This document shows positions 26,180 to 35,425 of a DNA stretch of 64,000 bases, in pieces. A model generated the notes under the pieces. It ran no database searches and was not told where the DNA came from. It worked only from the letters and a program-made list of their open reading frames with translations. Source of the stretch: Rossellomorea sp. AcN35-11 (GTDB lineage Bacteria; Bacillota; Bacilli; Bacillales; Bacillaceae_B); contig CP128836.1 of assembly GCA_030388825.1 (NCBI GenBank), positions 434,001-498,000 on the forward strand, read 5' to 3'. The translations under genes and the position numbers were made by a program. The stretch's first letter is position 1, and every line of letters starts with the position of its first letter.

Positions 26180-28651
26180 ATGACAGTTAAAGCACTTGTA
26201 AAACAACAGATGAGCGAATTATTAATACCCATTAAAAAAGGAATAGAGCTAACAACTTATCAAAAATTAGAGCCAAGTACACGAAAAAATTTACGGTTGT
26301 TAGAAGGTAACAGAGACCTTGAATTGCAGACCTTAGAGAAAGTTTTAATTGACACCGAGTTATTGGAAATCGTGAACTCTATGCCGATATCTGAGCAAAC
26401 TCAAGGTGTAATTGAAACACTTGTGAACGCTGAAAGAGAGTTAGAACAAATAAAAAACACACTGAGAGAATCTAATGTATGCGAACTTACACCTATAGTT
26501 CAACACCACTTCGACCAAGTACTTTTAGACCACTATAATTCTTCTTCCAATAATTTAGGAAGTACAATAGTAGATGTGAGCCTTTTCCTCAAAAAGCACA
26601 ATGAGGGGAAGTGGAACGTGGAAACATTGACTACCACCGTAGGTTTTGACAGAGAATACAACAAGTTAGAAGATGATAACGAAAAGACAGAATATCTAAA
26701 ATTTAAACACTACACATATATAAAAGAAAATAGAATAAATACACTTCAGCATTTTCGTACAAACAAAGGAGACTTCGATTTCTATCAATATGTATTTAGC
26801 CAAACCAAAGAAAACTTCTCAACTTTTTATCAACCTATAAGTAATTTGATTAAACATTCAGATAAAAAAGAAGAACTCAAACAAAAGGTGCAGCAGTTAT
26901 TTGATAAGCATGATAACAAGGTGATGAACAGGTGGTTCAGAGACCTGCTGGAAACGGAAGGGGATACACTTACAGAACACGAGATCAACAGAATGTTAAG
27001 AGCAGAGGGGACAGAAGAGAATGTTCTCGCGTTTATCTATGGCGAGTCTTCACCAACTTACAATATCCTTAATGAGCTTAGAAAATCCTATACAAGGCAA
27101 TCTGTTCATAAAAACCTAATAAAGAGAGCTTTTAAAGAGAAGAAGAAGGCGTTCTTACGTTTAATCTCACAACCTGAAATGATCAAAGAATTTAAAGGAA
27201 TGGGGACTAGTAACATTTTGTTCACAGGACTTTATGAAAGAGTAAATGTGAATACCTTAAACCAGAAGAACTTAGACGCTATCATGAAAATGCACAATAA
27301 AAGGAATCTTAAGAAGATCCCAACACATACAATCATCACTTTCAACGAACTAGAAGCTCTGTATGGAGCTCATGAACTGAATATTGATATATTCTATCGA
27401 TTAATGGATTTATCCGTTGAGAAGCGACTCAAAGCGTTTAGAGAGCTGCCCTCATTGGAGACCTTAAGTGGAGTGTTTGAAACTGAGGAAGATATGATTG
27501 GACGTGTGGTAGAACTTCTGAAACAGAAACCTTTCAAATCCATCCTTAAAGATAAGAAGTATCGATTCCCTGGCGCTACAGATGAACAACTATTAGCCTT
27601 ACTAGTGGCACCCGAAAGATTCACACGCTTTATGAGTGAAATCAAAACCGGTGCAGATATAAAATTTATCATGAACAACCAAAAAATCCTGGAACTTGCA
27701 GATGATTTGGAATCCCTTAAATCCATCTTCGTTAAGCGGGATAAACAAATGCAGTTCATGATCAACAAGATGGAGTTATCTAAAGAGTTCATAGATAACA
27801 ACCTCAGTAGAATTATCTCATTCTATGACCGGGACTTGGTAAACGTATTCAACTCAATCCATGAGCACGACAAACAATCCAAGGAGCAATTAAAAAACCT
27901 AGCACTACTCACAAAAGCAGAGCTCTCTGGAAAGCTAAAAGATATTAAATTTGCAGATGAGGATTTTGAGTTAGAGATCGGCTTGCCGATATCAGATACT
28001 ACTAAGAGTGAGTGGAAAGTAAATCGCAGCAACAAACAAGGAAACTTTAAAGTGGAGGAAACATATGATTATGAAGCCACTATACGAATTGGTGAATTGC
28101 CGGTACGTTCTTGTCTACACTGGAAAAACGGATCTTACTCACGTTGTCTACTATCCAACTTCGATACAAATAAGAAGCTGCTAATTGCTAGAGATTCTAA
28201 AGGAAACATTGTATCAAGAGCATTACTACGACTAACCAAATATACAGACAATCCATTAGCTAAAACAAAAGAAAAACGCTTAGGATTTAAGGACATTGAA
28301 AATGAAGATCAATCTAACTCCATTGCAAAGGGAGAGCCTAATGAAAAGCTAGTGCTATTCCTGGAGAAATCTTATTCTTCTTTAGATGCTACTAAGGAGG
28401 ACAATCAAGCGAGTAAGGTAGAATCAATGTTCTTTGAACTAGCAAAAGAAAAAGCAGAAGCATTGGGAGCAGAATTAATGACAGCTTCTCATTACAACAA
28501 TGAGCGATTACAGAAGACCAATACTCACATTTTTGTTTCTTATAGTAAAAATGGCTATCAGTATCTGGATTCGATGAGCGGACAATCTTCAGAGTCCAAT
28601 GAAGGAAATTATAAAGCAGCAGAAGTACTAAAATTAAAGTCAGCTATCTAA
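26180..28651 (+). CDS. Large protein of unknown function, 823 aa, with conserved-looking C-terminal domain
   Basis: Residues 1-600 look like helical repeats similar in texture to the preceding 650-residue protein. From about 625 a different, mixed alpha/beta domain starts: RIGELPVRSCLHWKNGSYS, then CLLSNFDTNKKLLIARDSKG, SRALLRLTK, and a segment LVLFLEKSYSSLDATKEDN. The C-terminal HIFVSYSKNGYQYLDS completes it. I do not recognise the family; the conserved Cys-His-Trp and Cys could form an active or binding site. AAAGGAG supports the start. A strong terminator ends the operon. Confidence 0.75.
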   Translation: MTVKALVKQQMSELLIPIKKGIELTTYQKLEPSTRKNLRLLEGNRDLELQTLEKVLIDTELLEIVNSMPISEQTQGVIETLVNAERELEQIKNTLRESNVCELTPIVQHHFDQVLLDHYNSSSNNLGSTIVDVSLFLKKHNEGKWNVETLTTTVGFDREYNKLEDDNEKTEYLKFKHYTYIKENRINTLQHFRTNKGDFDFYQYVFSQTKENFSTFYQPISNLIKHSDKKEELKQKVQQLFDKHDNKVMNRWFRDLLETEGDTLTEHEINRMLRAEGTEENVLAFIYGESSPTYNILNELRKSYTRQSVHKNLIKRAFKEKKKAFLRLISQPEMIKEFKGMGTSNILFTGLYERVNVNTLNQKNLDAIMKMHNKRNLKKIPTHTIITFNELEALYGAHELNIDIFYRLMDLSVEKRLKAFRELPSLETLSGVFETEEDMIGRVVELLKQKPFKSILKDKKYRFPGATDEQLLALLVAPERFTRFMSEIKTGADIKFIMNNQKILELADDLESLKSIFVKRDKQMQFMINKMELSKEFIDNNLSRIISFYDRDLVNVFNSIHEHDKQSKEQLKNLALLTKAELSGKLKDIKFADEDFELEIGLPISDTTKSEWKVNRSNKQGNFKVEETYDYEATIRIGELPVRSCLHWKNGSYSRCLLSNFDTNKKLLIARDSKGNIVSRALLRLTKYTDNPLAKTKEKRLGFKDIENEDQSNSIAKGEPNEKLVLFLEKSYSSLDATKEDNQASKVESMFFELAKEKAEALGAELMTASHYNNERLQKTNTHIFVSYSKNGYQYLDSMSGQSSESNEGNYKAAEVLKLKSAI

Positions 28652-28658
28652 TGGCAAA

Positions 28659-28694
28659 GACCCCTCTTCAAATGTGAAGAGGGGTCTCTTTTTA
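28659..28694 (+). terminator. Intrinsic terminator
   Basis: AGACCCCTCTTCA/TGAAGAGGGGTCT with TTTTT, closing the 24209-26180 operon. Confidence 0.92.
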
Positions 28695-28828
28695 TGTCGG
28701 TAGATGGTAACGACAAGGAATATGTTTCTTTCCTTAGAGGAGCGGGTCTTTGGTTTCGGTATGTAGGCAGGATGAACAAATTATACTATACTGGAAATAA
28801 TTACATAAGGTTCGAAAGGAGGACGCAG

Positions 28829-29533
28829 GTGCGGAATATATTTTTTATCTTACCTATGATCTCACTTATCTTCATAACGCCAAACATGACAGAAGCACAC
28901 TCAGGAGGAACGGATGCAAGTGGTGGCCACCACTGTTGGACCGATTGCGAAAGTCACGGATTAGAGTATGGGGAGTACCACTATCATGATGGAGGAACAA
29001 TCAATACCGCTCAAAACGACTATGACGAGGGTTACAGCAGAGGGTATGAATTAGCCTATAGTTATACCAATAACTGCGAAGAAGAGTATGAATGGTGGTG
29101 GGAAGGTCCGGAAGCATTCGGACAAGGATACGAAGACGGAATTGAACAAGGGCATGCTGATGGCATGGAAGTGTGTAAGAGGGAGAGTATTGAAAAGGGT
29201 AAGAAGGATGGATATTACAACGGATCCAACAACTATACATACGGAATGAACAACAATGTGGAGAATTACAGTTCAGAGGAGTACGAATGGGGATATCGAA
29301 ACTCATTCAACGAAGGTCGTTCGGATTATAATGATAAACGCATCAAAGAGGGGAAGGGAAAAGAAGAAGAAGCGGCTGTATTAACCACAAGTACCACCGC
29401 AAACGATACGACAGAAACTGACAGCAACAATGATAAAGAACAGACATCTTATTATTGGGTCTTTATTATTATCATTGTTGTAGGAGCAGCTGTTATTTTA
29501 GGTTACTTAGATAGTGACAGAAAAACCAAGTAA
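28829..29533 (+). CDS. YHYH-type surface protein, 234 aa
   Basis: The GTG start at 28829 behind AAAGGAGGACGCA is chosen because it places a signal peptide at the N-terminus (FFILPMISLIFITPNMTEAHS). AHSGGTDASGGHHCWTDC and YGEYHYHDGG are the typical YHYH cysteine module of secreted Bacillus proteins. Five G-Y-x-x-G(Y/I)-like repeats (DEGYSRGYELAY; FGQGYEDGIEQGHADG; GKKDGYYNG) follow, then a polar Thr/Asn region and a C-terminal transmembrane helix. It is probably membrane-anchored, facing outward. Function unknown. Confidence 0.75.
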   Translation: MRNIFFILPMISLIFITPNMTEAHSGGTDASGGHHCWTDCESHGLEYGEYHYHDGGTINTAQNDYDEGYSRGYELAYSYTNNCEEEYEWWWEGPEAFGQGYEDGIEQGHADGMEVCKRESIEKGKKDGYYNGSNNYTYGMNNNVENYSSEEYEWGYRNSFNEGRSDYNDKRIKEGKGKEEEAAVLTTSTTANDTTETDSNNDKEQTSYYWVFIIIIVVGAAVILGYLDSDRKTK

Positions 29534-29583
29534 TATTATTTACTTCCAAATAGATTGATACGGACGTACCAAGGAGGTTTAAC

Positions 29584-30243
29584 ATGCCAATTCATTTTGG
29601 AGTGAAAGTACTGGGAGGAAACCGAGGTTTAAAGCTTACAAGGGACAAATACGCCATAGTGAGCAAAAAGAGTTCCTTGATTAAATTTTCAAGAGATATA
29701 TACGATGATGATGAAGGAAAACTATATTCAGACGATTGGTGCAGCCAGCACCTAAAACAATGCCTAGAAAACTATGATCTAAACATGGAATTCTTTTCGT
29801 CATTGAGCCCGGAAAGTTTCAATCAAGAAATCGACAGCTTTTTAAGTGAAAACACAGAGTTCAATGAAGTAGATGATCTTAACCGGTATGACGGTAAGCC
29901 AGGGTACTACATAATGGCACTCGATGAATATTGCCAGCTTTATGTCGGCACTACAAAAGATATTAAGAAGCGGATTAGGCAACACTGGAGTAACAGCAAA
30001 CCTTTCGACAGACTGTTATTTCCACAAGGTAATGTAGAAGGATCCATGCTATCCATTGATAGTTTCCGTGCCATGGACACCACAAGGATCTTTGCTTATG
30101 AAACAGAGGAAACATACAACGAAGAAGATGATTATATTAATCAGTTTTCACCGGAGTATGTAAGTAACAGACTCGGAGGAGGGAAAATCACAGGAGGAGC
30201 AATTCAGGCTATTTCTATGATCAAAAACCGGAATTTAAAATAG
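29584..30243 (+). CDS. GIY-YIG nuclease domain protein
   Basis: The GIY-YIG core lies at about residues 105-185: GYYIMALDE, then LYVGTTKDIKKRIRQHW (the YVG and catalytic Arg near 130) and Glu in AYETEETYNEEDDYINQF. The N-terminal 100 residues are an unassigned acidic domain. Such enzymes are homing, repair or mobile-element nucleases; this one is freestanding. AAGGAGG supports the start. Confidence 0.8.
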   Translation: MPIHFGVKVLGGNRGLKLTRDKYAIVSKKSSLIKFSRDIYDDDEGKLYSDDWCSQHLKQCLENYDLNMEFFSSLSPESFNQEIDSFLSENTEFNEVDDLNRYDGKPGYYIMALDEYCQLYVGTTKDIKKRIRQHWSNSKPFDRLLFPQGNVEGSMLSIDSFRAMDTTRIFAYETEETYNEEDDYINQFSPEYVSNRLGGGKITGGAIQAISMIKNRNLK

Positions 30244-30324
30244 TGCAGTTAGGCCCCTTTTAGATGAAAAAACTATAAGACCGAGGGAACCCTATGTTAA
30301 AAAGTTCCCTCAGGCAGCGGGCGT

Positions 30325-30909
30325 TCAGTTACCAAAGCTTTCTGTGTATATCATCCTTTCATCGTCATAGCGAAATGAAGATTGTACCGCTTGTTTATAG
30401 CGATCGTTCTCTTTAACCACCAATTGATAATCATCATTATTAACCGTGAAGACAACATCACCTTTGTAATCGGTGATTCCGATTAATTTATTATCAGGAT
30501 CCGAAACACTAAACAATTCTACAACGATGTTGGCGACAGGCAAGGTCCCGGAATAACCACCTCCAAGACGTTCCCTAACTCTTACCTTCAACTCTCGATT
30601 AGCACCATCAAACGCCAATCTCTCTTCCGGTAACCCTCCTGGCTCACTTCCTTTGTTCAATGCTTCAATTTTCCCTTGAAGATCCTCATTTTCCTCTTTA
30701 AGTTGATTCACTTCTTCCTTCAGCAAACCAACATCTTCTTTTACAGATAGAAGATCATCTACCTTTTCCTTCATTTTCCCTAAATCCAACACTATGCTTT
30801 CGAGTTGTTCAGGTACAGATTTGTCATTTTGATTTGCGTAAGCAGTAATACTGTATAAAGAGAGCAACACCAAAATAATTGAACTGATACCTATGTATTT
30901 CTTTTTCAT
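30325..30909 (-). CDS. Secreted coiled-coil protein with a C-terminal beta domain
   Basis: This 194-residue protein has a cleavable signal peptide (IGISSIILVLLSLY, cut near AYA-NQ). A heptad-rich coiled coil (about 40-85, LEEVNQLKEENEDLQGKIE type) follows. The C-terminal domain (about 100-194) has a SGTLPVANIVVELFS...GITDYKGDVVFTV pattern, resembling the carboxypeptidase-regulatory/Cna-B-like beta sandwich. GGAGGAATG precedes the ATG. Probably an extracellular adhesive or structural protein. Confidence 0.7.
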   Translation of the reverse strand: MKKKYIGISSIILVLLSLYSITAYANQNDKSVPEQLESIVLDLGKMKEKVDDLLSVKEDVGLLKEEVNQLKEENEDLQGKIEALNKGSEPGGLPEERLAFDGANRELKVRVRERLGGGYSGTLPVANIVVELFSVSDPDNKLIGITDYKGDVVFTVNNDDYQLVVKENDRYKQAVQSSFRYDDERMIYTESFGN

Positions 30910-31098
30910 GACACATTCCTCCTTTAGATAAAATATTCTCTACAAATTGTAAAAATCCTCCATAAGGTGTAATGTTCGTGAACCAGGTGTGATGTTGAGT
31001 GTCCGTCAAGTGGGGAAGAGGCACTTTTTTAGGAAATCAACGAATTTTCATTTGAATATTTTCATGTTTGTTCGGATAGAGCAACTTTTAAATAACAA

Positions 31099-31133
31099 AA
31101 ACCCTCACCACACGTCTGCGGGAAGGGTTTTTT
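31099..31133. terminator. Bidirectional terminator
   Basis: AACCCT...AGGGTT hairpin with A run before and T run after, between convergent or isolated units. It lies downstream of the minus-strand 31152 gene. Confidence 0.65.
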
Positions 31134-31151
31134 CGTGACTTATTCTTTTTG

Positions 31152-31396
31152 TCATGTATTTTTACTCTCCTGCTTAATCGTCCGCCAGTTTTCCCTTGCG
31201 ATCAAAAATTTTTTGAAGTCATGAAAGTTAAAATAAATGACAATAAAAATAAGTATCATCGCAGGAATAATCTTTTGAACGAGATAGATAGATACAATAG
31301 TGGCAGCAAAGGTGCGGTTGCATAGGAAACAGTTTTTCGGTAGCTTCTATATGTGCTTTCAATTTCTTCGTATTTTGGTATTTCAGCCTCCAACAT
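31152..31396 (-). pseudogene. Small membrane protein, about 81 aa, frameshifted
   Basis: ATG at 31396 follows AATGGAGGTTTGA and reads MLEAEIPKYEEIESTYRS. The frame is lost near 31310. Another frame then gives IPAMILIFIVIYFNFHD, a membrane helix, and a basic tail ending KQESKNT. Adding one T to the TTT run after GCACC restores a single protein with about two membrane segments. Overlaps the preceding minus-strand gene by 14 bases. Confidence 0.5.
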
Positions 31397-31541
31397 TCAA
31401 ACCTCCATTTTCTAGACATCTCTTCAAGAAACTCCAACTTAGTCGTTTACCAATAATACCATCCAATCCAATAACAGTATACAGAAAAAACAGACCAAAC
31501 ACAGTGTTGGGCAGTCTCTTTAAAGGAGACAGGGAACGCAT
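31383..31541 (-). CDS. Small membrane protein, 52 aa
   Basis: A short frame with one hydrophobic segment (VFGLFFLYTVIGLDGIIG) and a basic region. It overlaps the start of the 31396 gene, consistent with coupled translation. The ribosome site is poor, so confidence is low. Confidence 0.35.
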   Translation of the reverse strand: MRSLSPLKRLPNTVFGLFFLYTVIGLDGIIGKRLSWSFLKRCLENGGLNVGG

Positions 31542-31613
31542 AATGGACAAAGAAACCTAAAAGAGCATGATTATTGCGCTTAAAAGCACTAAAAGAAGGA
31601 AGAAAAAACAAAC

Positions 31614-31666
31614 CACTCCAGGTTCCAAGCCGGAGCGGGTTCTTGCTTTATATATTAAAGGAGAGA
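31614..31666 (+). repeat. Hairpin plus ribosome-site module
   Basis: CCACTCC...GGAGCGGG around AGGTTCCAAGCC; AAAGGAGAGAG follows, then a 17-codon frame. Confidence 0.55.
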
Positions 31667-31672
31667 GCAGCA

Positions 31673-31726
31673 ATGGTGCTGCTTGTTATTATATTAGTAC
31701 TCCTTTTGAACTTCTGCAAAAAATGA
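31673..31726 (+). CDS. Putative 17-residue hydrophobic peptide
   Basis: MVLLVIILVLLLNFCKK, placed 7 bases after AAAGGAGAGAG of a hairpin module. The composition resembles a toxin-like or leader microprotein. Nothing else supports it. Confidence 0.3.
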   Translation: MVLLVIILVLLLNFCKK

Positions 31727-31787
31727 GAGGGTTCTTTAAACAGTCATCCTCTAAGTTATCGTCAAAACATGTGAGTGAATTTCGGCA

Positions 31788-32090
31788 TCAGGTGTATAGT
31801 TCCTTTTTTAATTCCTCCTCAGTAAGACCCGCGAAGGAAAGGTCATGCAATAGATCTTCTAAATATTGGTCCACATCTTTTTGGTGGAAACCAATATAAC
31901 CCTGATTTGCAATCCTAAAAACCTTTGCCGGGTAATGTTTTTGGATATACGAAACCAAAACTTCAGTAGAAGTTCTTCTGAGTTGGGATTCAGTAAGTTT
32001 GTAAAAATGAAAACCTTCTTTACATAAATCCAATAACTGCTTTTCTAAACCACTTAGTCCACCAAAATTTTTTTGTTCTTTGACATCCAT
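31788..32090 (-). CDS. Hypothetical protein, 100 aa
   Basis: Start MDVKEQKNFGGL behind AAGAGGTG. Helical soluble protein with TEVLVSYIQKHYPAKVFRIANQGYIGFHQKDVDQYLEDLL, which could be a small winged-helix or alpha-hairpin domain. Not recognised. Confidence 0.6.
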   Translation of the reverse strand: MDVKEQKNFGGLSGLEKQLLDLCKEGFHFYKLTESQLRRTSTEVLVSYIQKHYPAKVFRIANQGYIGFHQKDVDQYLEDLLHDLSFAGLTEEELKKELYT

Positions 32091-32128
32091 ACTATGCACC
32101 TCTTAAAAATTTTATTTTGTTGAGAGAG

Positions 32129-32347
32129 TTATGGCGTTCTTTCTTTATATGCCAACCACTTACGTCGGGCCTCAGTAAAATCCTTATAGTCCTCATAAAC
32201 CATGTACATAAAGAATGGAATAAAAACGATCATAAGATACAACTCATAATGAGCAGCAAAAACAAGCACTGTGGCCGGCGCAGTAATCGTAAAGAATAAA
32301 TTCTTCATACTTCCTTTGTACGCTTTTTCAGTTTTCGTTGTTTTCAT
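32129..32347 (-). CDS. Small membrane protein, 72 aa
   Basis: Start MKTTKTEKAY behind AGAGGTG. Two adjacent hydrophobic segments (LFFTITAPATVLVFAA; LYLMIVFIPFFMYMVY) and a basic C-terminus. Confidence 0.6.
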   Translation of the reverse strand: MKTTKTEKAYKGSMKNLFFTITAPATVLVFAAHYELYLMIVFIPFFMYMVYEDYKDFTEARRKWLAYKERTP

Positions 32348-32448
32348 GATGAACACCTCTACAAATATGGTATATCACAAAACAACCCCCTCACAAGAAC
32401 AAGTACACCAACTTATAAGATCTGTGAAATCAGCAAGAGACAAAAAAA

Positions 32449-32477
32449 TCCCGCTCCGGGTTTCCAATCCGAAACGG
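32449..32477 (+). repeat. GC-rich hairpin of the CCCGCTCC family
   Basis: CCCGCTCCGGG, TTTCCAATCC, GAAACGGG. Related to the modules at 14832 and 31614 but without a following AAAGGAGAGA. Confidence 0.5.
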
Positions 32478-32673
32478 GTGCTAAAATTAGCTATAGATTA
32501 AGGAAAGATGTAGTGAAAATACTACTTGAAAATAATACTAAAGGAATCTAATTTAAACCGCAAAAAACGAACAGCATATTTGGATGGCCGCGTAATAAAC
32601 AATGAACACTTCGCTAGTTATCGCCTCCAATCTCCAAACTAGATATGATGAAAGGGACTGGAGGAGGTATGAC

Positions 32674-33909
32674 ATGTTTCATTGGATCAAAGGAAAACCA
32701 AAAGAAGAACCCGAAAATGAAGTTGTTTTAGAGGTGACAGCTCCATTTAACTATTTGGATAGCGAATCGAATACAGGAGCCTTAGTAGGGGACTTCGATG
32801 AATATGAGGTAAGAATAGATCCATTCAACCAAAATGCATTAAATCCTCATGTAGGGGTAATTGGTTCCGGTGGAGCAGGTAAAACAAACTTAATAAAATC
32901 TATGCTCAAACACGAAAATCGAGATATGGATAGATTCGTTATCTCTACAAGAGGATACGAATTCAAAGATGTTGATAATACCATGGTTCATTCAAAGATG
33001 GTCATCAACCCTTTTCACATTAAAACTGAACTAAAAGAAAGAAGCTTTTATGTTTTGGAGTTTTTCAAAAGGTTTACTGAATTAAAGCACAACCCGGTTG
33101 AACGATTTGATCCATTTGATGAGTACTGTCTAATGGACTTCATTACAAAATTCTTTGACAAGTGTGCCCATGAAGAGATTTATACAATCTCCTCATTTGA
33201 ACGAGAATTAAAGGCAGAACGACAGCTTATAGAAGAAAAAGCCGACTATCATATGCGGTTATTTTCTCAAGCTTATCAAGAAAGCAATAAGAAGCCTCAT
33301 CAATTTTTCACCAATTATAAAGAACAATTTAATTTCGTGGAAGATTTAAACAGAATTGGATCATACAAAAAGATAGAAGAATGTATCGCTTGCATGAGAA
33401 GTGAGGATATCCTAAAATACTTTGATGGTCCATCAAATGTGTATCCTGTGATGGGTGGTATTACCGTAATCGACTTAATGGAATTAGAAATTCATATATA
33501 TAAATTTTCAAAGAACACACCACTTGTCATTACTACCTTACTTGATCACCTACACGAAAAGGCAAAATGTAATTCCAAACAAGAAAGAATAGGAAAAACC
33601 GCTATTTATATCGATCCGATATTAGATTTTATGTCAGAAACCCCCTTCTTCAAAAAAACCTTACAAACTAACATGGCCAGGGGAAGAAAAAACAACATAT
33701 CCTATAGACTTGTTGGTATACATCTAGATAGAGAATACCTGGAACAATGCCATCACATCATTCAGATGGGGCCATTAACCCCAGGGTCTGTTATAGATCC
33801 ACTTAAAGGGATAGAAGAGCGCCGCTACCTAAAGTGGAAACAAGGAATTATCGCTAAAGGAGGAAGAGAATTTCTCTACACTCCATTTAACGCAAAACCA
33901 AACAAATAG
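32674..33909 (+). CDS. VirB4/HerA-like P-loop ATPase, 411 aa
   Basis: ATG 32674 behind GGAGGAGG is preferred over upstream starts. The protein contains NPHVGVIGSGGAGKTNLIKS (Walker A, about residues 62-80), a long helical insertion (HEEIYTISSFERELKAERQL) and a Walker B-like region TAIYIDPILDFM with MARGRKNNISYRLVGIHLD, typical of VirB4/TraC/HerA hexameric ATPases that power DNA or protein transfer. At 411 residues it lacks the N-terminal CagE-type domain. No other conjugation gene is recognisable nearby. Confidence 0.75.
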   Translation: MFHWIKGKPKEEPENEVVLEVTAPFNYLDSESNTGALVGDFDEYEVRIDPFNQNALNPHVGVIGSGGAGKTNLIKSMLKHENRDMDRFVISTRGYEFKDVDNTMVHSKMVINPFHIKTELKERSFYVLEFFKRFTELKHNPVERFDPFDEYCLMDFITKFFDKCAHEEIYTISSFERELKAERQLIEEKADYHMRLFSQAYQESNKKPHQFFTNYKEQFNFVEDLNRIGSYKKIEECIACMRSEDILKYFDGPSNVYPVMGGITVIDLMELEIHIYKFSKNTPLVITTLLDHLHEKAKCNSKQERIGKTAIYIDPILDFMSETPFFKKTLQTNMARGRKNNISYRLVGIHLDREYLEQCHHIIQMGPLTPGSVIDPLKGIEERRYLKWKQGIIAKGGREFLYTPFNAKPNK

Positions 33910-33916
33910 CACACCA

Positions 33917-33949
33917 GTCCCGCTTCAACACACTCAACCGAAGCGGGAC
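33917..33949 (+). terminator. Probable terminator hairpin
   Basis: GTCCCGCTTC/GAAGCGGGAC perfect hairpin after the ATPase gene; T run absent. Confidence 0.5.
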
Positions 33950-34113
33950 CATCTTCACAGGAATAACTTCATAAAATTCTCTCGGCACGCAAAAGATTAA
34001 TAAACCTGTTTCATAAAAGGGAGTACCTCGTATGAAAACACCATTAGTAAATAGGGAACATTATGTTTAAGAGGCCCACAGAACGAGCAAGTTTACAAAT
34101 AGAGGTGAAACTA

Positions 34114-34479
34114 ATGAATGAACTACAAAAAAGATTTAGGAAGGCCATAGAAGAAGCAGAACAGAAAATATCCCCCAACTTCTTACCAGTCAGATATCAA
34201 ACAGCAATGATAATGGGGAAGAAGGGGATGTTGGCTAATGTAAACGGAAGGCTTCACATTATCTATGAAACTACAGAAGGATTACCATTTACACATCACG
34301 TATACACAGGACAAGAAAATAAGATTACCTGGGACAGAGAAAAGAAGGAGTTTCTTTGGCATATTAAGCCTTTTGTATATTCAATCAAACCGGAAGGAGA
34401 GTATTCAGAAGACAGCCCCAAAACATATGAATTAAGTCAGTTCATTGCGAAGTCCCTAATGATGATGATGAACAGATAA
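34114..34479 (+). CDS. Hypothetical protein, 121 aa
   Basis: Start MNELQKRFRKAIEEAE behind AGAGGTG. A helix is followed by strands (ANVNGRLHIIYETTEGLPFTHHVY) and WDREKKEFLWHIKPFVYS. The protein may bind nucleic acid or partner the ATPase. No family recognised. Confidence 0.6.
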   Translation: MNELQKRFRKAIEEAEQKISPNFLPVRYQTAMIMGKKGMLANVNGRLHIIYETTEGLPFTHHVYTGQENKITWDREKKEFLWHIKPFVYSIKPEGEYSEDSPKTYELSQFIAKSLMMMMNR

Positions 34480-34481
34480 AA

Positions 34482-34523
34482 ACCCACTTTAGGCTTATTT
34501 TGAAGCCAGGAGCGGGTTTTTTG
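34482..34523. terminator. Bidirectional terminator
   Basis: AAACCCACTTTAGGCTT and AAGCCAGGAGCGGGTTT pair with small bulges; T run follows. Between convergent genes; carries a GGAGCGGGT copy. Confidence 0.7.
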
Positions 34524-34524
34524 T

Positions 34525-34953
34525 TTACTTTATCTTCATATAGGAAATCTTATATGAGCCATCATCTTTCTGAACAAACTCAAATTCTAGGTCCAGCTCA
34601 TTTTCTCCGCTAGCACCTGAAATGTTCTCAAAAGATTCCTTTAATCGAAATTTATATATAAAAGCTTCATTAAACTTAGTTATGGATTCATTTTCATATG
34701 AGGACTCATACTTAATAACAGGATCAAACTCGAAGGCTTCTGCACCTTCTTCGAAAATCGCGTCCTTTCGTTCATGAAATTTCTTCTCGTCCGTTTCTTT
34801 AAGCATTTCAATGATTTTCTTATGTGTCTGTTGAGCCACTTTCAACAACTGTTCCTCACTTGCATCTTCAAGCTTTACGGTTGTGACTTCGTTACTGCTG
34901 CACCCCATTAAAAGGAGTGAGAACACAAGGAATAACCCCAACAATTTTTTCAT
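34525..34953 (-). CDS. Lipoprotein, 142 aa
   Basis: Lipobox LLMGC (Cys about 18) after MKKLLGLFLVFSLL. The mature part is acidic and helical at first (LLKVAQQTHKKIIEMLKETDEKKF), then strand-rich (FEFVQKDDGSYKISYMKIK). It shares this layout and the C-terminal DG-x-YKI motif with the lipoprotein at 37897-38373, so they are probable paralogues. Function unknown. Confidence 0.75.
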   Translation of the reverse strand: MKKLLGLFLVFSLLLMGCSSNEVTTVKLEDASEEQLLKVAQQTHKKIIEMLKETDEKKFHERKDAIFEEGAEAFEFDPVIKYESSYENESITKFNEAFIYKFRLKESFENISGASGENELDLEFEFVQKDDGSYKISYMKIK

Positions 34954-35058
34954 TCCATTACCACCTTTCCCTTACCTATATGTATTCTAAGTTACTATGT
35001 AAATTCCTTCCTTTATTTTCTGACGACGACGTAACCGATTTTCATCCAATAGATGAAA

Positions 35059-35120
35059 CCCACTCTCTGGTTCCGTCCGGAAGCGGGGCAACTATAAAGG
35101 AGAGAGAAGCGGGTTTCATC
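35059..35120 (+). repeat. Hairpin plus ribosome-site module
   Basis: CCCACTCTCTGGTTCCGTCC, GGAAGCGGGG, AAAGGAGAGAG, then a second GCGGG/CCCGC hairpin. No start codon follows. Confidence 0.45.
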
Positions 35121-35205
35121 CCGCTTATTTATTACCTTAAAACGCGCCACTAACCATCACAAGAAACGAAAGAAAGGTCTTAAAAAAGAAAGAGGGAGCG
35201 GTGGA

Positions 35206-35364
35206 ATGGAAACATTCGTGTTTTTGGCTACTCTCCAGAAGCCCAGCGTCGGAGAGATTGGCATTTCACCTCATAAAAGACGATTGTTATGGAGGGGGAT
35301 AATCAAAAACATTCGGAAATCTCCTTCTTGTTCGTCAACCTCAACAATCCTCCTTCTTTTATAG
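35206..35364 (+). CDS. Putative small basic protein, 52 aa
   Basis: Frame METFVFLATLQKPSVGEIGI, basic middle (PHKRRLLWRGIIKNIRK), Ser/Thr/Leu end. AGAGGGAGCGG precedes it. Coding status uncertain. Confidence 0.3.
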   Translation: METFVFLATLQKPSVGEIGISPHKRRLLWRGIIKNIRKSPSCSSTSTILLLL

Positions 35365-35425
35365 AACTACTCCCGCTCCAATCCTACCGTCGTTCATAGT
35401 ATAATAAGAGTAGGGGGTGTTACTT

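Noticed and set aside
31300..31899. Plus-strand frames at 31300-31560 and 31567-31899
   Set aside because: Shadows of minus-strand genes and of a hairpin module; composition not protein-like.
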